Assembly (NCBI GenBank): GCA_029266815.1
Contig: JAQSWC010000001.1
Coordinates: 1 to 20,190, forward strand
DNA: 20,190 nt
Source of the DNA: Paucimonas sp.
Lineage (GTDB): Bacteria > Pseudomonadota > Gammaproteobacteria > Burkholderiales > Burkholderiaceae_D
Reading direction: 5' to 3'
Numbering within the stretch: the stretch's first letter is position 1; the number at the start of each line of letters is the position of its first letter. The notes beneath the pieces were generated by a model. That model was not told the origin of the DNA. It saw nothing but the letters and a program-made list of their open reading frames with translations, and did not search any database. A program made the translations under genes and the position numbers. Positions 7,602-13,910 of this stretch are shown here, one piece after another.

Positions 7602-8852
7602 ATGCAGGGACAGGAACAAGAAAAACAGCTCAACCGCATGCGGCTGGTAGCAACCGGCCTGCTGGTCTTCATGGCCGTGCTGTTCGTGGCCACACGCGCT
7701 TTGGAAGCCCGTTATCCTGCGCTTGGCTTCATAGCCTTCATATCGGCCTTCGCGGAAGCGGCCACGGTCGGCGCTTTGGCGGACTGGTTTGCGGTGACCG
7801 CGCTGTTCCGCCACCCGCTCGGCTTGCCGATTCCGCATACCGCCATCATCCCCAGGAATAAAGACCGCATCGGCGAAGGGCTGTCGGATTTCATCGAGCA
7901 TAATTTCTTGACGCGCGAGGTGCTGCATGAAGAGCTGCGCGCGGTTGATTTCGCCGGCGTGGCGGCCCGCTGGCTCGCCGATCCTGTGAACAGCCGCGCG
8001 GTGTCGCTGCAGATTGCGCGCGGCCTTCCCTCGGTGCTGCATCTGCTGGAAGACGATGACGTGCAGCGCTACCTGCAACGCCACCTGGGCGGCACCTTGG
8101 GAAGGATCAAGCCCGGGCCGGCGCTGGCCGACATTCTCTCGCTGCTGGTGGCCAACCGCTATCACCAGGAGGCTTTCACGCGCGTTATTGAAGCTGCCGC
8201 GCGCGTATTCGAAAACCACCAGCCGTACCTGCGCCTGAAAATCCATGAGAACAGCCCGCGCTGGATGCCGCGGGCCATCGACAACAAGATCTATCTACGG
8301 CTGCTCGATGGCATCCAGGAAATTCTGGACGAGATGCGCGAAGAGGACAGTGAATGGCGCCATCATTTTCAGGAGTGGGTGGATGCGCTGATTGAACGCC
8401 TGCGGACATCGCCCGAATACGAAGCGCGTATTGCCGCCTTTCTGCAGGATGTGATCCAGCAACCGCTTTTCCACAATTACGCGGCCGACCTCTGGAAGAA
8501 TGCACGAACCCGCCTGATAGCCGATGCAGTGGCCGATGACTCGCGCACCGCAGCACACCTGGAAGAGGCATTACTTTCTCTCAGCCAGGGCTTGCTGCAC
8601 GACACGCAGTTGCAATCCAGGATGAATGAATGGATTCACGAATTCACCACTGAGCTTATCTTTACCCGCCGCGAATTCATTGCCGACCTGGTGTCGCGCG
8701 TGATCCGCACCTGGGATGCAGAGACCGTATCACGCAAGCTGGAACAGTATGTAGGGAAAGACCTGCAATACATCCGCATCAACGGCACGCTGGTGGGCGG
8801 GCTGGTCGGGCTGCTGCTTCATGCGGTATCGCTTGCGCTTGCCGGTGTGTAG
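7602..8852 (+). CDS. DUF445 family membrane protein (YjiN-like)
   Basis: A 416-residue DUF445 protein. Residues ~14-33 form a transmembrane helix, followed by the conserved block EAATVGALADWFAVTALFRHPLGLPIPHTAIIP (a signature spanning ~51-84). A long alpha-helical, charged middle (~85-390) and a C-terminal hydrophobic helix (GTLVGGLVGLLLHAVSLALAGV region) follow. Function in the family is not established. An upstream in-frame ATG at 7515 is preceded by GGAAG at a short 4-nt spacing and would add 29 residues; I prefer 7602 because family members usually begin only a dozen or so residues before the first helix. Neither start is certain. Confidence 0.92.
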   Translation: MQGQEQEKQLNRMRLVATGLLVFMAVLFVATRALEARYPALGFIAFISAFAEAATVGALADWFAVTALFRHPLGLPIPHTAIIPRNKDRIGEGLSDFIEHNFLTREVLHEELRAVDFAGVAARWLADPVNSRAVSLQIARGLPSVLHLLEDDDVQRYLQRHLGGTLGRIKPGPALADILSLLVANRYHQEAFTRVIEAAARVFENHQPYLRLKIHENSPRWMPRAIDNKIYLRLLDGIQEILDEMREEDSEWRHHFQEWVDALIERLRTSPEYEARIAAFLQDVIQQPLFHNYAADLWKNARTRLIADAVADDSRTAAHLEEALLSLSQGLLHDTQLQSRMNEWIHEFTTELIFTRREFIADLVSRVIRTWDAETVSRKLEQYVGKDLQYIRINGTLVGGLVGLLLHAVSLALAGV

Positions 8853-8987
8853 CTTTTCTTTCCTGGCATGGTTTTAGTGCAATGTTCTACGTACCGCGAT
8901 ACAAGGTACGTGCTTCTTTCCCGTGAACACAAATAGATATAAAGAAACAGCCGATTGATTCGCCATTGTGGACTGGCTTGAATCCAA

Positions 8988-9041
8988 AAGAGAAATTCCC
9001 TGTTGTTTCATTGCGGAACGAAGCAACAGGAAATTTCTCTT
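8988..9041. repeat. Long near-perfect hairpin (22-bp stem, 10-nt loop)
   Basis: The outer arms 8989-9005 (AGAGAAATTCCCTGTTG) and 9024-9040 (CAACAGGAAATTTCTCT) are inverted repeats with one G:T-type mismatch. The stem extends one pair outward (8988/9041) and four inward (9006-9009 with 9020-9023), leaving the loop ATTGCGGAAC. No T-run follows on either strand, so it is not a standard intrinsic terminator. Confidence 0.75.
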
Positions 9042-9190
9042 GAAACTCAACCATTGAATGACCCAACTCAGTCGATCGAGTATTTGGCGGCATGTCTTTT
9101 GCTGTTTGCTGTCTGCTCTACACAAGGAACATGAGCGTCCTGTACCTGCACTGTGCCTTTCAGTGCGGATTTACATCGAAAAGTTTTAGT

Positions 9191-9200
9191 AAAACGTTTT
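9191..9200 (+). promoter_or_regulatory. Palindrome AAAACGTTTT upstream of the hemerythrin gene
   Basis: A perfect 10-bp palindrome 31 bp before the ATG at 9232. It overlaps a second inverted repeat GTTTT-AGT-AAAAC (9183-9195). It may be an operator in the promoter of the hemerythrin gene; no clear -35/-10 pair can be assigned. Confidence 0.3.
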
Positions 9201-9231
9201 CACTCATTTTAATTACCGGTTAAGGAATGCC

Positions 9232-9708
9232 ATGAACAAAAAAGCCAACACCCAACCGAAAGACGCCGTTGCACTGTTAGCTGCGGACCATGAACGCGTG
9301 AAAGCCGCCTTCAAGGAGTTTGAAGAACTGGGCGACCGCGCCTACGCGACCAAGAAGAAACTCGCAGACATGATCTGCGACGAGCTGGAGATACACGCCC
9401 TTCTTGAGGAAGAGGTTTTCTATCCGGCCGTGCGCAAGGAAGCCAAGAAGGAAGGCGATGAACTGGTGGATGAAGCCGTGGTGGAGCACCAAAGCGCCAA
9501 GGAACTGATTGCGCAGATCCGGATGATGTCGCCCGAGGACGACTTGTTCGATGCGAAGGTAAAGGTGCTTGGCGAGCAGATCGAGCATCACGTCAAGGAA
9601 GAGGAAGAAGAGATGTTCCCCGAGGCGGAAGAGGCGGGCATTGACCTGGAGGAGCTAGGCCAGGAAATGGCGGCGCGCAAGGAATCCTTGCAGTCGCAAA
9701 GGCTCTGA
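9232..9708 (+). CDS. Hemerythrin HHE-domain protein
   Basis: A 158-residue, highly charged four-helix-bundle protein. The expected di-iron ligands are visible: H20 (LAADHERV), H55 and E59 (IHALLEEEVFYPAV), H86 (VEHQSAKEL), and H119/H120 with E124 (IEHHVKEEEEEMFPEA). Bacterial proteins of this type bind O2, NO or iron-related ligands and are often linked to oxidative or nitrosative stress; the exact role cannot be read here. The start is well supported by AAGGA 6 nt upstream of ATG. It appears to be a single-gene unit, with its own upstream palindrome and an intrinsic terminator directly downstream. Confidence 0.93.
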   Translation: MNKKANTQPKDAVALLAADHERVKAAFKEFEELGDRAYATKKKLADMICDELEIHALLEEEVFYPAVRKEAKKEGDELVDEAVVEHQSAKELIAQIRMMSPEDDLFDAKVKVLGEQIEHHVKEEEEEMFPEAEEAGIDLEELGQEMAARKESLQSQRL

Positions 9709-9737
9709 TTCCCCCTACGTCGCAGCGATTCAGACCG

Positions 9738-9785
9738 GCGCCTACCAGCAGATTTGCACTGCTCGGTAGGCGCTTGTTCTTTTAT
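9738..9785 (+). terminator. Rho-independent terminator of the hemerythrin gene
   Basis: Arms GCGCCTACC (9738-9746) and GGTAGGCGC (9765-9773) pair perfectly, with an inner AGCAG/CTGCT stem and a one-base bulge. They are followed by the T-rich tract TTGTTCTTTTATT. The hairpin starts about 30 bp after the stop codon. Confidence 0.88.
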
Positions 9786-9811
9786 TGTTCTATGTGTCCA
9801 CTTCAATCTGG

Positions 9812-10222
9812 CTAAGTATCGATCCCCCGGTACTCCAGTACGGCAAATCCCGCCACGACTGCTGCCTGAAACAGGATAAACGCGGTTCCGAGCCCGGTTG
9901 GGTCAAACCACACGGTTGCCGCAAGCAGGCTGGCCACCACCCACACAACGTTTCCCAGTATCGTGATCCATACCATCGCACTGGGCGGATTCGACGCGCT
10001 TCCCGCTCGGCTGATGAATCCAATCATTGCCATGCAGGGGATCAGGACCCACCCTGCGCTGCCGATGAAGCTTTCAGGAAGGCCAAGATAGGGAGCGAGC
10101 CATCCCTTACCTGCAATCAGGGCAATGCCCATCAGCAGGCCTGTCACTGCATCGAGCAGCAGGATTTTTCTTGAAAAGGACGAGGGCGAGTGCCGGGAAA
10201 AAACTTGGGAGGAAGCTGACAT
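9812..10222 (-). CDS. Small four-helix integral membrane protein, unknown function
   Basis: A 136-residue protein with four predicted membrane helices (~20-37, 55-72, 83-101, 112-130) and a short Ser-rich N-terminus. I do not recognise a named family with confidence; it resembles small bacterial membrane proteins annotated only as hypothetical. The frame stays open upstream to 10486, but the start at 10222 (MSASSQVF) is chosen because TGGAGA lies 6-7 nt upstream and the upstream extension is not hydrophobic or conserved-looking. It is divergent from the XRE/MmyB-type regulator, with two palindromes in the shared upstream region, so it is the natural candidate target of that regulator. Confidence 0.8.
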   Translation of the reverse strand: MSASSQVFSRHSPSSFSRKILLLDAVTGLLMGIALIAGKGWLAPYLGLPESFIGSAGWVLIPCMAMIGFISRAGSASNPPSAMVWITILGNVVWVVASLLAATVWFDPTGLGTAFILFQAAVVAGFAVLEYRGIDT

Positions 10223-10280
10223 GATGATCTCCAGTTGAGTTGACCGGATTGCAGTGTCGTCTCCCATGTGAATGAAGTCG

Positions 10281-10297
10281 ATTACCTGCGAGGTAAT
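10281..10297. promoter_or_regulatory. Palindromic operator candidate ATTACCT-GCG-AGGTAAT
   Basis: A perfect inverted repeat with 7-bp arms and a 3-bp spacer. It lies 59 bp upstream of the membrane-protein start and 117 bp upstream of the proposed TTG start of the regulator, a typical place for an autoregulated divergent operator. Confidence 0.55.
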
Positions 10298-10321
10298 GGG
10301 TTTGGTGTTCGGCTTCGTGAA

Positions 10322-10337
10322 TAATGAGCATTCATTA
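10322..10337. promoter_or_regulatory. Second inverted repeat TAATGA-GCAT-TCATTA
   Basis: Arms of 6 bp with a 4-bp spacer. It shares the GTAATG/CATTAC core with the palindrome at 10281-10297 (GTAATG at 10293-10298, CATTAC at 10333-10338). It overlaps the upstream ATG of the regulator's frame, which argues that this ATG is not the real start. Confidence 0.4.
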
Positions 10338-10413
10338 CAATGCTGCAGAAGTTTTCGGCGCAGCCGAAACGCGTGCCCTGCATTGCACACCGGTCCCTGC
10401 AAGGAGGAAAGAA

Positions 10414-11265
10414 TTGGGCGACACCCTGAAACCTGCGATTGAAGAACGCGTTGCCCTGCAGGGCGCGTCAGGACGTAAGGGAACAATCGGCTCGCTGATT
10501 CGCGAGTGGCGAACCATGAGAAGACTGAGCCAGATGGATCTGGCGCTGGACATCGGCATATCGCCGCGCCATCTCAGCTTTGTGGAAACCGGGCGGTCGA
10601 AACCCGGCGTTGAATTGCTCATTGCCATCGCCGAGCAGCTCGATGTGCCGCTGCGGGCCCGCAATGCCTGGCTGCTCTCGGCCGGCTATGCCCCGCGTTA
10701 TACGGAGCAGGGGCTGGATTCGGCTCGCATGGCGCAGGTGAAGAGCGCGGTGCAGAGGTTGCTCGATACCCACGAGCCTTACCCAGGCGTCGCGCTAGAC
10801 CGGCAGTGGAATGTGGTTCTCCACAACAAGGCCGCCGCGAGCCTGATCAGCCTGCTGCCTGCAGAGCTGAAAACGCCCACGGTGAATATCTTCAGAGCGA
10901 GCCTGCATCCCGAAGGATTCGCGGCGCACACGAAGAATTTCCATGAATGGGGAAGCTACCTGCTCCAGGTGCTGCAGCGCTTGCTGCTTGATGTGCGCGA
11001 TGAAGAACTGATGGCGCTCTCAGATGAGATCAATGCCTATCCGAATGTGCAGGCATTGAAGGCGACGGGGGCGCCATCGGGCAACGAACCAGGTCTGCTT
11101 GTGCCCTGCGTGCTCGATATCTGCGGAAATGTGCTGTCGCTTTTTACCACCCTTACTACGTTCGGCAGCCCGCGTGACATCACGCTTCATGAGCTTTGCA
11201 TCGAATTGTTTTATCCGGCGGATGCGGCCACCGAATCTTTCCTGAAGCAGGCGACTAGGCAATAA
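10414..11265 (+). CDS. XRE-family transcriptional regulator with MmyB-like ligand-binding domain
   Basis: A 283-residue DNA-binding protein. Residues ~24-80 are a Cro/CI helix-turn-helix (IREWRTMRRLSQMDLALDIGISPRHLSFVETGRSKP); ~105-280 match the MmyB-like PAS-type ligand-binding domain (ALDRQWNVVLHNKAAASLI, FRASLHPEGFA, LSLFTTLTTFGSPRDITLHELCIELFYPAD). MmyB-type regulators commonly control an adjacent gene. I place the start at TTG 10414 because a perfect AGGAGG (10402-10407) precedes it by 6 nt. The upstream in-frame ATG at 10324 would add 30 residues, has no SD, and lies inside an inverted repeat. The divergent membrane-protein gene is the likely target. Confidence 0.9.
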   Translation: MGDTLKPAIEERVALQGASGRKGTIGSLIREWRTMRRLSQMDLALDIGISPRHLSFVETGRSKPGVELLIAIAEQLDVPLRARNAWLLSAGYAPRYTEQGLDSARMAQVKSAVQRLLDTHEPYPGVALDRQWNVVLHNKAAASLISLLPAELKTPTVNIFRASLHPEGFAAHTKNFHEWGSYLLQVLQRLLLDVRDEELMALSDEINAYPNVQALKATGAPSGNEPGLLVPCVLDICGNVLSLFTTLTTFGSPRDITLHELCIELFYPADAATESFLKQATRQ

Positions 11266-11378
11266 ATTCCGCGCGCTTCCTCCGGCGGCTTGTATCGAAA
11301 GCGGCGCGCTGTACGGGAATTCATGCAATTTTCAGCCACAGGCACACGTATGCTGCTGCGGCCGTTTGGTAATATCGC

Positions 11379-11397
11379 TTCACTCCAGGCTTATATT
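11379..11397 (+). promoter_or_regulatory. Possible creB promoter with a single TTCAC element and TATATT -10
   Basis: TATATT (11392-11397) is a good -10 candidate, with TTCAC (11379-11383) 8 bp upstream. The creB ATG at 11410 would then be only a few bases from the transcription start, and no SD is seen before it. A partial, unproven CreB-like half-site. Confidence 0.35.
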
Positions 11398-11409
11398 GCT
11401 GCACCCCCC

Positions 11410-12105
11410 ATGCCCACCCCCATCCTGATCGTTGAAGACGAGCCGGCCATCGCGGAGACGCTGGTCTACGCGCTCTCCACCGACGGCTATGCGCCGGTAT
11501 GGCGCACGACCGGACGGGAAGCGCTGGCGGCAATGGGCAATATGGACTTTGCATTGGCGATCCTGGACGTGGGGCTGCCGGACATCAACGGCTTCGATCT
11601 CTTCCGCCAAATGCAGCGCATCAGCGACATGCCGGTGATTTTTCTCACCGCGCGCTCCGGCGAAGTGGACCGCATCGTCGGGCTGGAGATCGGCGCGGAC
11701 GATTACATTTCCAAGCCGTTCAGCCCGCGCGAAGTGTGCGCCCGGGTGCGCACGGTGCTGCGCCGCCTGGGGAAGGCCGAGTCGTCGGCGGCGCGCAATG
11801 CGTCCACGGCCAACCAGCCCTTCGTGGTGGATGATGAAAAGAAGAGCATTGCCTATCACGGCATGCCGCTCGACTTGTCCAAAATCGAATACCGGCTTCT
11901 GAAGACACTGCTGGAGCGGCCGGGCCGCGTGTACTCGCGCGAGGAACTGATGCAGAAAGCCTGGGATCATCCCGAATCGAGCCTGGACCGCACCGTGGAT
12001 GCGCACATCAAGCAGCTCCGCTCAAAGCTCAAGGCCGTTCGCGCGGATGACGATGCGATCCAGACGCATCGCGGCATCGGCTATTCCCTCAAAACGCCGG
12101 CATGA
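11410..12105 (+). CDS. creB: Two-component response regulator CreB
   Basis: A 231-residue OmpR-type regulator. The receiver domain (~1-120) has acidic D10, the phosphoacceptor D53 (ILDVGLPDINGFDLF), T80 and K102 (SKPFSP). A winged-helix DNA-binding domain (~135-228) ends SLDRTVDAHIKQLRSK...HRGIGYSL. The CreB call rests on the LDVGLPDINGFDLFR receiver and on the downstream creC and creD genes. In Escherichia coli, CreB with CreC activates genes bearing TTCAC direct repeats. The frame is open upstream to 11290, but the ATG at 11410 gives the standard PILIVEDE N-terminus. It overlaps creC by ATGA (12102-12105). Confidence 0.94.
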   Translation: MPTPILIVEDEPAIAETLVYALSTDGYAPVWRTTGREALAAMGNMDFALAILDVGLPDINGFDLFRQMQRISDMPVIFLTARSGEVDRIVGLEIGADDYISKPFSPREVCARVRTVLRRLGKAESSAARNASTANQPFVVDDEKKSIAYHGMPLDLSKIEYRLLKTLLERPGRVYSREELMQKAWDHPESSLDRTVDAHIKQLRSKLKAVRADDDAIQTHRGIGYSLKTPA

Positions 12106-13544
12106 GCGCACGCAAGCGCACCTTCTTTGGCGTGATCGTGCTGTTTGCGATGGTGGTGGGCTTTCTGCTCAAGGGCATTGCCGATGACTTGAAATCCGCT
12201 TACCGCCAGTCCGCAGAAGAAACCCTGGTGGACTTCTCGCACCTGCTGGCCGCCTCCGTGGAAGCGGATATGCAGAACGGGGCCATCGATATAGAGCGCT
12301 GGCGCGAGACGTTTCGCCATGCGTATGCAAAAAAATTCGAGGCGCTCATTTACCGCCAGACCAAGCGCAGCATGGATCTGCAGGTCTACATTACCGATGC
12401 CAGGGGCATGGTGCTGTTCGATTCCACCGGCAGATCGGAGGGCCAGGATTTCAGCCAGTGGCGCGATGTGTATCTCTCGCTTTCCGGCCAATACGGCGCG
12501 CGCACCTCGCCTGTTTTCGAGAAGGACCCTGACGGCCTCAAGGTGATGTACGTCGCTGCGCCGATATGGCATGAGGGCAAGGTAGCGGGCGTGGTGAGCG
12601 TGGGCAAACCCACTGCTTCTCAATCGCCGTTCATCGCTGCCGCGCGCGAAAACCTGGTGTATGTGGGCGTGATCACTTTCATCGCATTCCTGTTCCTGGT
12701 GCTTGTAGTGACGATCTGGCTGACCCGCCCGTTCGGCCTGACTTCGGACTTGATCAAGGTGGTGCGGCAGGAAGGCTTCCGCCGGCCGGGTCGGCTGTGG
12801 CAGCGGAGCAAGGCAGTGAGCCTGGCGGCCGTGCGGGATGTGCGCGATGTGCTGACCGACCGCAGCCCTACCGAGGAATATGTGCAGGCACTCACCCATG
12901 AGCTGAAGAGCCCGCTCACGGCGATTCGAGGTGCGGCGGAGCTGCTGCGCGAGCCCTTGCCGGATGCGCAACGTGAACGTTTTACCGCCAATATCAGCGA
13001 ACAGGTGCAGCGACTGCAGGATTTGGCAGACCGTTTGCTGGAGCTGTCCACTTTGGAAAAGCGGCGCATGCTTGATGAAGTGGAATCCATTGATGTGCTG
13101 GCCCTGTTGAAGGAAGCAGTGCACGCAGTGGATGATTCGGCGCGGGTGAAGAAGTTGGTTATTGAAACGGCGGGCGCCCCGGGTATTGTGGTGGAAGGCA
13201 ACCGATTCCTGCTGCGGCAGGCGCTGGTGAACCAGCTGGCGAATGCAGTGGATTTTTCACCGGCCTCTTCCGTGATTGAGGTAGCGGTGCGGGCCGCCGG
13301 CCGCCGCGCGGAGATATCAGTGCGCGATCATGGTCCGGGTGTGCCGGACTACGCGCTGGAGCGTGCTTTCGAGAAGTTCTATTCACTGCCAAGACCAGAC
13401 ACGGGCCGCAAAAGCACCGGGTTGGGCTTGGCCTTTGTGCGCGAAGTCGCGCATCTTCATGATGGCGATGCTTATCTGGTTAATCACCCGGAACAAGGCG
13501 CGATTGCCGTTTTGAATTTGCCGGCGAGTTTTCAGGGGCGGTAG
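12102..13544 (+). CDS. creC: Two-component sensor histidine kinase CreC
   Basis: A 480-residue inner-membrane kinase, close to the length of E. coli CreC (474). TM1 is ~8-25, a periplasmic sensor spans ~26-187 (CreC-like LQVYITDARGMVLFDSTG), and TM2 is ~188-208. The HisKA phosphoacceptor is H266 (VQALTHELKSPLTAIRG). The HATPase domain shows an N-box near 370-386 (LRQALVNQLANAVDFSP), a G1 box DHGPGVP (409-415) and a G2 box TGLGL (439-443). Its start ATG overlaps the creB stop by 4 bp, so the two are translationally coupled. A dispersed GC-rich repeat follows 65 bp after its stop, separating it from creD. Confidence 0.95.
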   Translation: MSARKRTFFGVIVLFAMVVGFLLKGIADDLKSAYRQSAEETLVDFSHLLAASVEADMQNGAIDIERWRETFRHAYAKKFEALIYRQTKRSMDLQVYITDARGMVLFDSTGRSEGQDFSQWRDVYLSLSGQYGARTSPVFEKDPDGLKVMYVAAPIWHEGKVAGVVSVGKPTASQSPFIAAARENLVYVGVITFIAFLFLVLVVTIWLTRPFGLTSDLIKVVRQEGFRRPGRLWQRSKAVSLAAVRDVRDVLTDRSPTEEYVQALTHELKSPLTAIRGAAELLREPLPDAQRERFTANISEQVQRLQDLADRLLELSTLEKRRMLDEVESIDVLALLKEAVHAVDDSARVKKLVIETAGAPGIVVEGNRFLLRQALVNQLANAVDFSPASSVIEVAVRAAGRRAEISVRDHGPGVPDYALERAFEKFYSLPRPDTGRKSTGLGLAFVREVAHLHDGDAYLVNHPEQGAIAVLNLPASFQGR

Positions 13545-13610
13545 GCTGTCTCCCTCAGCTATTCGTAATCAATCGCAGGTAGAAATCTAGCCAGCAAGTA
13601 GCGCCATGTT

Positions 13611-13779
13611 CCCTCCCTTTCAAGGCGAGGGCTAGGGTGGGGATGGGTTTCGCTATACGCCACAGACCCCATCCCCATCCTCGCCCGCCACTTCGCAGCT
13701 TGCAAGCTGCTCCGGCTACGACGGCGCAGAGCAATGCTCTGCGAAACCCCGCCTTCGCCCCCTGAAGGGGAAGGAGAGA
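13611..13779. repeat. GC-rich MITE/REP-like dispersed repeat between creC and creD
   Basis: The ends form an imperfect inverted repeat: CCCTCCCTTTCAAGG (13611-13625) faces CCCCCTGAAGGGGAAGGAG (13759-13777), and GGGTTTCGC (13645-13653) pairs exactly with GCGAAACCC (13741-13749). Nested inside are GGGTGGGGATGGG facing CCCATCCCCATCC, a 16-bp perfect palindrome GCAGCTTGCAAGCTGC (13695-13710), and CGCAGAGCA-A-TGCTCTGCG (13725-13743). Such non-coding palindromic units are typical of dispersed, transposase-mobilised or REP-type repeats. It encodes no protein. Copy number elsewhere in the genome cannot be seen from this window. Confidence 0.72.
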
Positions 13780-13834
13780 AGCGGACAAGACAGCCGTATA
13801 AATTTCGTACCTCCGAGTAAAACCGTCCCCAAAT

Positions 13835-13877
13835 TTCACACAAAACGCATATTCCTTTCACAGAGGCTTCCTACACT
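13835..13877 (+). promoter_or_regulatory. creD promoter with two TTCAC elements (variant CreB box)
   Basis: TTCAC occurs at 13835-13839 and again at 13857-13861, start-to-start 22 bp. This is twice the 11-bp period of the published E. coli CreB tag (TTCAC-N6-TTCAC); the middle position reads CGCAT. A -10-like TACACT (13872-13877) lies 10 bp after the second element. creD starts at 13911. Confidence 0.6.
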
Positions 13878-13910
13878 GGCCGCGTCTTCACCTTCCTTCA
13901 GGACGCCGCC

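Larger units (their letters stand above)
8853..9231. other. Gene-free stretch with hairpins between the DUF445 and hemerythrin genes
   Basis: No convincing gene lies in these 379 bases; a 68-codon minus-strand frame (9093 to 8887) has no SD and no recognisable family. The region is AT-richer than its surroundings. It contains a 7-bp inverted repeat ACGTACC-N9-GGTACGT (8889-8911), a very long hairpin (8988-9041, listed separately), a 6-bp hairpin GCACTG-N7-CAGTGC (9148-9166) and the palindrome AAAACGTTTT (9191-9200) just upstream of the hemerythrin gene. It may be a remnant element or may encode a small RNA. Confidence 0.5.

Noticed and set aside
7179..8246. 355-codon minus-strand frame over arfB and the DUF445 gene
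   Set aside because: Antisense shadow; His/Arg/Gln-rich without domains, while the plus-strand proteins are recognisable.
8887..9093. 68-codon minus-strand frame in the gap before the hemerythrin gene
   Set aside because: No SD, no recognised family, and it overlaps the long hairpin, which would explain its odd sequence. Kept only as a remote possibility.
9153..9163. GTGCCTTTCAG shared with 18925-18935
   Set aside because: An 11-base match inside two small, different hairpins is expected by chance in a window of this size; no wider similarity.
12081..13124. Long (347-codon) open frame on the minus strand across creB/creC
   Set aside because: It is antisense to clearly recognisable creC coding sequence, has no family-like motifs, and reflects GC-rich third positions.
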